A stretch of DNA of 64,000 nt, taken from NCBI RefSeq assembly GCF_009812055.1, contig NZ_WQNH01000007.1, positions 1 through 64,000 on the forward strand, in the 5' to 3' direction. Source of the stretch: Chelativorans xinjiangensis. Lineage in GTDB: Bacteria; Pseudomonadota; Alphaproteobacteria; Rhizobiales; Rhizobiaceae. The position numbers were made by a program, and so were the translations under genes. Numbering within the stretch: the stretch's first letter is position 1; every line of letters starts with the position of its first letter. Under the pieces are notes generated by a model. That model saw only the letters and a list, made by a program, of their open reading frames with translations, made no database searches and was not told the DNA's origin. This document shows positions 57,346 through 64,000 of this stretch, one piece after another.

Positions 57346-59790
57346 ATGGCCAAGACCGAGCTGCGAGAATACCGGAGCAAACGCGACTTCTCGAAAACTT
57401 CCGAGCCGGTCGGAGGCGTCGGCGGGGGTGAGGACAATCGTTTCGTGGTTCATAAGCACTGGGCGACGGCCGACCATTATGATCTGCGGCTCCAGGTCGG
57501 CGATATACTCAAATGCTGGGCCGTTCCAAAGGGGCCTTCGCTTGATCCGGCAGAAAAGCGGCTGGCAGTCGAGACCGAGGATCATCCTCTCGAATATTTA
57601 GACTTCGAGGGCGTCATCCCGGAAGGCGAGTATGGCGGCGGCTCAATGATCGTCTGGGACAGCGGCGTCTGGGCACCCATGGACGACGTCGAGGAGAGTC
57701 TGGCCTCCGGTTCGTTCAAGTTCCGCCTGGCCGGTGAAAAGCTGAATGGCGGCTGGATGCTGGCGCGCCTAAAGCCCAAGCCCGGCGAGCAGAAGCGGAA
57801 TTGGCTTCTCTTCAAGGAAAAAGACCTCGCAGCGGACAATACCGTCGATATCCTCGCCGCACGGCCCGAAAGTGTCAAAAGCGGCCGACTGATCGAGGAG
57901 CTGATCGAGAAGCGGAAGCATTCGGGCCCGCTGAAACCCGGCACGCTCGCTGGAGCGGTGAAGGCGCCTCTCCCCGACCGTATCGAATCTCAGCTTGCCA
58001 CCCCCTCCGACAATCCTCCGACGGGGGACGACTGGCTGCACGAGATCAAGTTCGACGGCTACCGTACGATGGTGCATATATCGGACGGCAAAGTGCGGCT
58101 GACGACCCGTGGCGGGTTGGACTGGACGAAGCGCTACCGTGATCTTGCCGCCACATTCACGTCGCTTCCTTGCCGCCAAGCTATCATCGACGGCGAGGTT
58201 GTCGTCCTTGATGAGAACGGCATCAGCCGCTTTGCGCTGCTGCAGGATGCGCTCGCCGAGGGGCTTGGCCACAAACTACTCTTCTACGCATTCGACCTCG
58301 TGTATCTCGACGGCTGGGATCTCACCAATGTCTCCCTCCAACACCGCAAGGAACTGCTGGCGGGCCTGCTTTCCGCTCACGTGACGGGGCGCTCCGCCAT
58401 TCAGCTCAGCGACCATATCATCGGCGGAGGGAGGGCGTTCTACGATCAGGCATGCGAGATGGGGCTGGAGGGGATCGTTTCAAAACGCGCCTCGGCTCCC
58501 TATCATCAGGGCCGCTCGAAGACGTGGACGAAGATCAAGGCCTTGCAGGTGGGCGACTTCGTCATCGCCGGTTACACGGTTTCCGAGGCTGCAGAGGGAA
58601 TAGCCGCGCTGGCGCTTGGCGAGTGGGAGGATGGCGAACTTTCCTATCGCGGCAAAGTCGGCACCGGCTTCGACGCCGAGACGCTCGGCCGGCTTCGCGA
58701 GCGGTTGGAGCCACTCAGACCAGGCGCAGTGAAGCTTGAAGGCACACCCAAGGATGTCATCTGGGTCCGCCCGGTTCTCTCCGCCCATATCCACTACGCC
58801 AACCGCACCACCGACAACATGCTTCGCCATGCCGTATTCAAGGGTCTGCGCGAAGCTGAACTATCCGGCAACACGTCCCCGGTCGAGCGGAAGCGGCTGA
58901 TTTCCGATGCCGATCTCGCCTCCATATGGGTGACCAACCCGACACGACGCCTGTTCGGAAAATCGGGGCCGACCAAGCTCGACATCGCCGTCTACTATGC
59001 GCTGGTCGGCGACTTCATGCTGCCGCATGTCATGGGCCGCCCAGTGTCGCTGATGCGCTGCCCGACGGGCAAGCCGCAGGACTGCTTCTTCCAACGCCAC
59101 GCATTCGCCGGCATGCCCGCATCCGTCGCAACTTTCCCCGCGGTCAATTCCGAGGGGGAGACGAAGACTTATCTCGCTGTGGAAGACGCAAAGGCCTATC
59201 TGGCGCTCGCTCAATTCGGCGTTGTCGAGTTCCACATATGGGGTGCGATGCGCAGGAAGCTCGAGAAGCCGGATCGGATCGTCTTTGACCTCGACCCCGG
59301 CGAAGGGATCAGTTGGCGGGAGGTCGTTGAGGCGGCGGTTCACATCCGTGCCGAGCTCGAAAGTCTCGGGCTTTTCCCATTCGTCAAGACGTCGGGCGGC
59401 AAGGGCATCCATGTGGTGGTGCCGATCAAGCCGAAGCTCGCTTGGAAACTGGTCCATCAACGAACGAGCGATATCGCTTCCAAGATCGCAGCAACCGCGC
59501 CCGGAACCTTCACGACAACCATGGGGAAAGAGAACAGGAAACGCCGGATCTTCATCGATTTCCACCGCAACGCGCGCGGCGCCACGGCTGCCGCACCCTA
59601 TTCCCTGCGCGCTAGAACCAACCTGCCGGCATCGACGCCGCTGAGCTGGGCCGACGTGGAATCCATCGACGCTCCGGAAGATTTGAATTATTCTTCTCTT
59701 CCGGGCTTGTTAACGACTTCCGGCGATCCTTGGGCCGGAATCTCGGATTTTGCTCGGGACCTACCTGCCCTGCAGGCGGCAAGGAAGTAG
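57346..59790 (+). CDS. ligD: ATP-dependent DNA ligase D (NHEJ)
   Basis: LigD repairs double-strand breaks with Ku. The 814 residues carry all three domains, in the order phosphoesterase, ligase, polymerase. The 3'-phosphoesterase (about 10-165) has FVVHKHWATADHYDLRL and PEGEYGGGSM. The ligase (about 215-500) has the AMP-accepting Lys235 in EIKFDGYRT, then DGEVV, EGIVSKR and WTKIKAL. The primase-like polymerase (about 530-810) has LDIAVYYALVGDFMLPH, catalytic Asps in VFDLDPG, and TSGGKGIHVVVP. It starts the NHEJ block; ku follows after 17 nt. Confidence 0.97.
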   Translation: MAKTELREYRSKRDFSKTSEPVGGVGGGEDNRFVVHKHWATADHYDLRLQVGDILKCWAVPKGPSLDPAEKRLAVETEDHPLEYLDFEGVIPEGEYGGGSMIVWDSGVWAPMDDVEESLASGSFKFRLAGEKLNGGWMLARLKPKPGEQKRNWLLFKEKDLAADNTVDILAARPESVKSGRLIEELIEKRKHSGPLKPGTLAGAVKAPLPDRIESQLATPSDNPPTGDDWLHEIKFDGYRTMVHISDGKVRLTTRGGLDWTKRYRDLAATFTSLPCRQAIIDGEVVVLDENGISRFALLQDALAEGLGHKLLFYAFDLVYLDGWDLTNVSLQHRKELLAGLLSAHVTGRSAIQLSDHIIGGGRAFYDQACEMGLEGIVSKRASAPYHQGRSKTWTKIKALQVGDFVIAGYTVSEAAEGIAALALGEWEDGELSYRGKVGTGFDAETLGRLRERLEPLRPGAVKLEGTPKDVIWVRPVLSAHIHYANRTTDNMLRHAVFKGLREAELSGNTSPVERKRLISDADLASIWVTNPTRRLFGKSGPTKLDIAVYYALVGDFMLPHVMGRPVSLMRCPTGKPQDCFFQRHAFAGMPASVATFPAVNSEGETKTYLAVEDAKAYLALAQFGVVEFHIWGAMRRKLEKPDRIVFDLDPGEGISWREVVEAAVHIRAELESLGLFPFVKTSGGKGIHVVVPIKPKLAWKLVHQRTSDIASKIAATAPGTFTTTMGKENRKRRIFIDFHRNARGATAAAPYSLRARTNLPASTPLSWADVESIDAPEDLNYSSLPGLLTTSGDPWAGISDFARDLPALQAARK

Positions 59791-59807
59791 TTGCGTAGGA
59801 GATTGTC

Positions 59808-60692
59808 ATGGCGCCAAGAGCCAGTTGGAAGGGTTACCTGAAGCTGAGTCTGGTGAGCTGCCCCGTACGGCTCTACCCAGCCACGAGTTCGAGGGACCGC
59901 ATCAGCTTCAATCAGCTCCACAAGGACACGCACAATCGGATCAACATGAAGCCGGTCGATCCCGAACTGGGGCTGGTCGAGCGGTCCGACCTCGTGAAGG
60001 GTTACGAGTACGAGGACAAGCAGTACATCATCATTGAAGACTCGGATCTGGAAAGTGTGCGTATCGAGTCCAACCATACGATGAACATCGAGGCCTTCGT
60101 CGACGAGGATTCGGTGGACATCATCTATCAGGACTCGCCCTATTATCTCGCTCCCGACGGTGCGATGGCCGAAGAAACGTTTGTCGTGCTCCGCGAGGCG
60201 CTGCGAAAATCCGGGAAGCTGGCAATCGCCCGGCTGGTGCTTTCGAGCCGCGAGCGCGTGATCACGATTTCCCCGCGCGAAACAGGTATGTTCGTCTGCA
60301 CGTTGAGGAACCCGAACGAGGTGCGCGGGACGGCGGAGTATTTCGGCAACATTCCGGTGGGCAACCCGGATCCGGAAATGCTGGAGCTTGCTGAAAGGTT
60401 GATCGAGCAGAAGACGACGGAGTTCGATCCCGCCGACTACGAGGACCGCTATGAAATCGCCTTGATGAAAATGATCAAGGAGAAGCTCAAGGGGCACAAA
60501 CCTATTGTCGCCGCCGCGCCCGAGCGTGGCAATGTCATCAATCTCATGGATGCGCTTAAGGCCAGCCTTTCGCAGCCGAAGCCTCCGGCTAGGAGCAAGA
60601 CCAAGTCCGGACCGGCGGCAAAGCCGGCGGCCAAGGCAGCGGCAGGCGGTGAGAAGCCGGCTTCCAAGCGCACCAATCGGAAGAAGGCGTGA
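59808..60692 (+). CDS. ku: Ku protein (NHEJ)
   Basis: Bacterial Ku forms a homodimer ring that binds broken DNA ends and recruits LigD. The 294-residue protein has the conserved core (ASWKGYLKLSLVSCPVRLYPAT, KGYEYEDKQYIIIED, RIESNHTMNIEAFVDEDSVD) and LARLVLSSRERVI-type strands. A C-terminal Lys/Ala-rich tail (about 255-294: PARSKTKSGPAAKPA and on) fits the basic tails that help Ku thread along DNA. Its stop overlaps the GTG of the next gene. Confidence 0.96.
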   Translation: MAPRASWKGYLKLSLVSCPVRLYPATSSRDRISFNQLHKDTHNRINMKPVDPELGLVERSDLVKGYEYEDKQYIIIEDSDLESVRIESNHTMNIEAFVDEDSVDIIYQDSPYYLAPDGAMAEETFVVLREALRKSGKLAIARLVLSSRERVITISPRETGMFVCTLRNPNEVRGTAEYFGNIPVGNPDPEMLELAERLIEQKTTEFDPADYEDRYEIALMKMIKEKLKGHKPIVAAAPERGNVINLMDALKASLSQPKPPARSKTKSGPAAKPAAKAAAGGEKPASKRTNRKKA

Positions 60693-61780
60693 CCTCGGTA
60701 GCGGGAAAAACGTTCGGTATTGTCGGCGCCCTGGCGGCCTTTCCCAGGCGACTGGCAGCACGGGAGGTGGAAAGGCAGCAGGGGCATCTCCGAAGCGGCG
60801 TAACCCGCAAGACCTCGCACGTCGTCTTCGGCCGGAAGCTTCTGACACGCGACAGCGAGGCGGAGATCGAGGCGCGTTTCGATGCCCAATGTGGTGCCGG
60901 CCGTTATCCGGTCAGCGAAAATGGCTTCCTCCGGCTCCTGGGGCTTTTGCAGGCGCCCGCAGCCTCGTCCATTAGCCGGCTGGAATTGCTCGAGCAGTCG
61001 AAGCTTGCTGAACGCCAATTTGCACTCTTGTCTCTCTTCGATGCCTTTGAACATAACTGCGAGCCCTACTCGTTCCGCGATCTGATCCTGGCGAAGAAAT
61101 ATGCAAGTCTGATCGCAGGCGGGGCCGGCTGGAGTGCCATCGTCAAATCCGTACATCGATCGTCAAATCCCGTGACGACGCTCACCTCTCTGTCGCTCGA
61201 GGCGGAAGGGCGGGATGCGATCTACGCCCGCATGGGCGAACGGCTGAGTGAGCTTGACGGTCAGCTGCTGCTGCCGATGGACCGGGCAGGCGATGTAGAG
61301 CTGGAAGAACTTTTCGAGCAGGCGGAGGAGGCGGAGGCAGGGGAGCGGTATAACCAGGCCGCGGCGCTTTACGAGCGGTGTCTGTCCCTTGATCCGGGCG
61401 ACGCGGTTGCCGCTTTCAATCGCGCAAACAGCCTGCGAGCGATCGGCCGATCAAATGAAGCGCGCCGCGGATATCTCCTTGCTCTGAAGCTCGATCCCGA
61501 GTTCGTCGAGGCCTGGTTCAATCTTGCTAGCCTCTTGAAAGAAACGGGGCATCCGGATTCGGCACGCAAATATTTGCAAAAGGCGATCGTTCTCGACGAC
61601 GGTTATGCGGATGCCATCTACAATCTGGCGGCCCTGGAGTTCGAGGCCGATAATCTTGCTGATGCACGCAGGTGGTGGACCCGCTATCTCGAACTGGACA
61701 AGAACTCCGAGTGGGCGCGCAATGCCACCAAGGGCGTCCACTTCGTCGACCTTCATTTCGCCACAAGGAATGCGGGCTGA
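60689..61780 (+). CDS. BRCT - MerR-like - TPR protein in the NHEJ operon
   Basis: The 363-residue protein has three parts. Residues about 5-50 look like a BRCT domain (GKTFGIVGALAAFPRR, GVTRKTSHVVFGRKLL), as in ligases and other DNA-damage proteins. Residues about 110-190 resemble a MerR-type helix-turn-helix region (PYSFRDLILAKKYASLIAGG, WSAIVKSV). From about 210 to 350 there are TPR repeats (YNQAAALYERCLSLDPGDAVAAF, ARRGYLLALKLDPEFVEAWF, ARKYLQKAIVLDDGYADAIY). The GTG at 60689 overlaps the ku stop (GTGA), giving translational coupling. A role in end joining is inferred from context; the function is not known to me. Confidence 0.75.
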   Translation: MTSVAGKTFGIVGALAAFPRRLAAREVERQQGHLRSGVTRKTSHVVFGRKLLTRDSEAEIEARFDAQCGAGRYPVSENGFLRLLGLLQAPAASSISRLELLEQSKLAERQFALLSLFDAFEHNCEPYSFRDLILAKKYASLIAGGAGWSAIVKSVHRSSNPVTTLTSLSLEAEGRDAIYARMGERLSELDGQLLLPMDRAGDVELEELFEQAEEAEAGERYNQAAALYERCLSLDPGDAVAAFNRANSLRAIGRSNEARRGYLLALKLDPEFVEAWFNLASLLKETGHPDSARKYLQKAIVLDDGYADAIYNLAALEFEADNLADARRWWTRYLELDKNSEWARNATKGVHFVDLHFATRNAG

Positions 61781-62422
61781 ATGAGCGGACGGTTCCTCTT
61801 CGATGGTCCTCAGGATGCCCGCACGACGATCCTGCTCGCCCACGGCGCCGGTGCGCCGATGGACTCCGAGTCCATGACGGCTGCCGCAAAAGCGCTGGGC
61901 GACGCCGGATTTCGCGTCGCCCGCTTCGAATTCGGCTACATGGCGGGCCGCCGGACATCGGCCGGGCGGAAGCCTCCGCCTCGAGCAGAAACTCTAAAGG
62001 ACGAGTATCGAGCCGCAGTCGCCGAGGTCGGCGCGAATGCTCCACTGATCATTGGCGGCAAGTCGATGGGTGGCCGCGTCGCCAGCATGGTGGCAGACGA
62101 TCTTTTTGCCGAGAACAGGACCGCCGGCCTGCTCTGCCTCGGCTATCCTTTCCATCCACCTCAAAAGCCGACGCAACTCAGGACGAAGCATCTGTCTGGC
62201 CTGAAAACACCGGCGCTGATCTGCCAGGGCACGCGCGATGCGTTCGGCACCCGCGAGGAAGTCGCCGGCTACGCGCTATCCGATCGTATCGAGATCCTCT
62301 GGCTCGAGGATGGAGATCACGATCTGAAACCCCGGAAGTCGATATCGGGCTACTCTGCTGCCGATCACCTGAAGACGATGGCGGGAGCGGTGAGTTCATG
62401 GGCCGAAAAGGTCACGCGTTAA
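61781..62422 (+). CDS. Alpha/beta hydrolase, KANL3/Tex30-like
   Basis: The 213-residue protein begins FLFDGPQDARTTILLAHGAGAPMDSESM. It carries FRVARFEFGYM, the nucleophile Ser in IIGGKSMGGRVAS, Asp in CQGTRDAFG and His in EDGDHDLKP. It matches the alpha/beta hydrolase family COG3571. It starts at the base after the stop of the BRCT-TPR gene (tga-atg), so it belongs to the same operon. The substrate is unknown, and its link to repair is not obvious. Confidence 0.88.
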   Translation: MSGRFLFDGPQDARTTILLAHGAGAPMDSESMTAAAKALGDAGFRVARFEFGYMAGRRTSAGRKPPPRAETLKDEYRAAVAEVGANAPLIIGGKSMGGRVASMVADDLFAENRTAGLLCLGYPFHPPQKPTQLRTKHLSGLKTPALICQGTRDAFGTREEVAGYALSDRIEILWLEDGDHDLKPRKSISGYSAADHLKTMAGAVSSWAEKVTR

Positions 62423-62435
62423 CGGCCGCAAACGC

Positions 62436-63209
62436 ATGAAGATCGCGACCTTCAACATTAACGGCATCAACCGGCGTTTGAATAATCTGCTCGCGTGGCT
62501 CCACGAGGCAGAGCCGGACGTGGTCTGCCTGCAGGAACTGAAGGCGACCGATGCGCAGTTTCCGCGTGCAGCCCTTGAAAAAGCCGGTTACAGCGCCGTC
62601 TGGCAGGGGCAGTCCACCTGGAACGGCGTTGCGATTCTTGCCCGCGATGCCGAGCCGGTGCTTACGCGAGCGGATCTGCCGGGCGCCTCCGACGACGGCC
62701 AGGCACGCTATATCGAGGCTGCGGTGAACGGTATCCTGATTGCCTCGCTCTACGCGCCCAACGGAAACCCGCAGCCGGGACCGAAGTTCGACTACAAGCT
62801 TGCCTGGCTTGAACGGCTGATCGTTCACGCGGCCGAACTCCTTTCAGCAGGCGTTCCGGTCGTTCTTGCCGGCGACTACAACGTTGTCCCGGAGCCACAC
62901 GACATCTATCCCACCCGTTCCTACGACAACAACGCCCTCGTCCAACCGCAGAGCCGGGAGGCCTACCGGAGACTGCTTGCCCAGGGATGGGTTGACGCGA
63001 TCCGCCAGATTCATCCGGCCGAGACCGTCTATACTTTCTGGGACTACCGACGGAACCGATGGCAGAGAAATGCCGGCCTGCGCCTCGACCATCTACTGCT
63101 CAGCCCGGCGTTGGCGCACCGCCTGTCTGATGCAGGTGTCGACAGGGAAATCCGAGGCCATCGGGATACCAGCGATCATGCCCCTGTCTGGATCGATCTG
63201 AAAGGATGA
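62436..63209 (+). CDS. xthA: Exodeoxyribonuclease III / AP endonuclease
   Basis: XthA cuts at abasic sites and trims 3' blocks. The 257-residue protein has the family motifs: IATFNINGINRRL, LQELKATDAQFP with the metal-binding Glu, LYAPNGNP, VVLAGDYNVVPEPHDIY, RLDHLLLSPAL, and the catalytic His in TSDHAPVWIDL. It starts 13 nt after the hydrolase gene. Having it in the same operon as ligD and ku fits processing of damaged ends before ligation, though xthA also serves base excision repair. Confidence 0.94.
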   Translation: MKIATFNINGINRRLNNLLAWLHEAEPDVVCLQELKATDAQFPRAALEKAGYSAVWQGQSTWNGVAILARDAEPVLTRADLPGASDDGQARYIEAAVNGILIASLYAPNGNPQPGPKFDYKLAWLERLIVHAAELLSAGVPVVLAGDYNVVPEPHDIYPTRSYDNNALVQPQSREAYRRLLAQGWVDAIRQIHPAETVYTFWDYRRNRWQRNAGLRLDHLLLSPALAHRLSDAGVDREIRGHRDTSDHAPVWIDLKG

Positions 63210-63282
63210 TCATATCTTGCTTGCCCATCTTTTGAGAGCCGCATCCGCCGCGGCGAGCGAGTGGCGACTGGTGGCATAGCAC

Positions 63283-63768
63283 TCACGACGTTGGAAAATC
63301 GTACTTACGGGCGATGGCCCAGATTGTCTTGTTTATCCCGGCAAGCGAGGAGATGCTCTTCTTTATCTTCTCGACCTCCAATTCATCGAGGCTCTCGACC
63401 TTGCCGTATTTGATGTCGTCTTTGCCTTCGAAAATGCGCATCAGCTGCGTGATACCACGCCCGCTCTCGGGATCGAAGGAATAGATACAGTGGTTGAACT
63501 TGTTGCGAAGGCTTGCTTCCTTCGATAACTGCCGAGTGACTTCAAGGATTTCCGACCTACACGCCGCTGGCGTCTTCCGCATCTTTGCAAGACGCTCGAC
63601 GAGATCGATCCTGGCGCGTGGTGTGTTCAGCGTCAGGAAAATTATGATCGCCGTTTCCTTGTCCACGCCGGCAAGCCCCGCGATCAGGTAAATCAGCAGG
63701 CTTTCCGTGTTGGTCCACGTGTAGTTCAGTTGCCCTACGAGAAGCAGGATATCCTGGAGCTTGGGCAT
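63283..63768 (-). CDS. Hypothetical protein with HEPN-like RxxxxH motif
   Basis: The 161-residue protein is helical in outline and matches nothing I can name. Residues around 93-100 read RNKFNHCIYSF, which contains the R-N-x-x-x-H arrangement of HEPN-type RNases and toxins. The N-terminal half is hydrophobic (LIYLIAGLAG, AIIIFLTL) but not clearly membrane. GC content is lower than in neighbours. It converges on xthA. No partner gene is visible before the window end. Confidence 0.6.
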   Translation of the reverse strand: MPKLQDILLLVGQLNYTWTNTESLLIYLIAGLAGVDKETAIIIFLTLNTPRARIDLVERLAKMRKTPAACRSEILEVTRQLSKEASLRNKFNHCIYSFDPESGRGITQLMRIFEGKDDIKYGKVESLDELEVEKIKKSISSLAGINKTIWAIARKYDFPTS

Positions 63769-64000
63769 CGATGGCCGGCCTTCGATCTTCCCCGTTTTTC
63801 AATCGCGACAGGGTAGAATGTAGACTTGGCAATTGACAGCCGGAATAGTCCGAACGGGCTAACCTCCGGCCAGACCCAAGGCCTTATGGGCAACACCTTC
63901 CAGACGAGGGGCCCCACCGATTTTGATTAGATGGGCCTACCCGATGGCCGACATCTACTTCACTTGCGGGCTCCCCACCCACCAGCTTAGGCCGAACTGG
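63769..64000. other. Non-coding or unassigned end of window
   Basis: I see no supportable gene, RNA or repeat in these 232 bases. Short open frames occur but show no codon bias or similarity. The promoter of the hypothetical gene (minus) probably lies here. Confidence 0.5.

Noticed and set aside
63735-63917. Short minus-strand frame near the window end
   Set aside because: It overlaps the start of the hypothetical gene, has no codon bias and no recognisable similarity.

Overview
The window is GC-rich chromosomal DNA from an alphaproteobacterium of the order Hyphomicrobiales (Rhizobiales), most like the Phyllobacteriaceae/Mesorhizobium side. The evidence is gene content and order: pckA diverging from chvI-chvG-hprK-manX-ptsH-ahcY, a TsaE-aminoglycoside-phosphotransferase-like fusion, PmtA beside dnaJ-dnaK, an ATP-dependent PckA, and an intergenic repeat of a type I recall from this order. 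Species cannot be named from the sequence alone. Nearly all of it is ordinary core genome; the accessory parts are about 51.3-52.6 kb, the transporter block at 52.6-56.1 kb, and the NHEJ block at 57.3-63.2 kb.

Layout. 0-2.5 kb: end of a sugar-oxidation operon (SDR dehydrogenase plus SMP-30 lactonase), a small RlpA-like protein, a GIY-YIG protein and tRNA-Leu(CAG). 2.8-7.7 kb (minus): mgsA-glk, then an MsbA-like ABC exporter, dapB and gpmA. 7.8-13.8 kb (minus): divL, tsaE/APH fusion, an SDR epimerase and mepA. The DivL protein carries Tyr where a histidine kinase has its phosphoacceptor His. 14.0-21.4 kb: ahcY, the PTS regulators HPr and EIIA, HprK, the ChvG-ChvI acid/envelope two-component system, and divergent pckA. 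21.5-30.5 kb: a GGDEF-EAL protein, gshB, a ComM/YifB AAA protein, a transglutaminase-like protease, PHA depolymerase, and a minus-strand pyrF cluster.

30.5-39.1 kb: FMN reductase, pmtA, dnaJ, dnaK with a heat-shock-type promoter, a SleB hydrolase, an oxidoreductase, YceI-cytochrome b561 and a nucleotidyltransferase. 39.1-44.9 kb (minus): infC (ATT start), an isoprenylcysteine methyltransferase-like gene, rpmI, rplT, pheS and pheT. 45.0-50.5 kb (plus): hydrolase, DUF2852, YgjP-type metalloprotease, then trpF-trpB-cutA-trpA. 50.6-52.6 kb: a diguanylate cyclase and a stretch of decayed genes (O-methyltransferase and FMN-dependent 2-hydroxyacid dehydrogenase remnants). 52.6-56.1 kb: a NitT/TauT-type ABC importer coupled to a DUF169 protein. 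56.4-57.2 kb: a secreted pentapeptide-repeat protein.

57.3-63.2 kb (plus) is the most interesting block: ligD, ku, a BRCT + MerR-like + TPR protein, an alpha/beta hydrolase and an AP endonuclease (xthA), tightly packed as one probable operon. LigD and Ku form the non-homologous end-joining machinery; the BRCT-TPR protein, translationally coupled to Ku, is a candidate undescribed accessory factor. At least four copies of a two-hairpin intergenic repeat occur (near 0.1, 21.5, 24.1 and 25.9 kb), one of them split by a second palindromic element.
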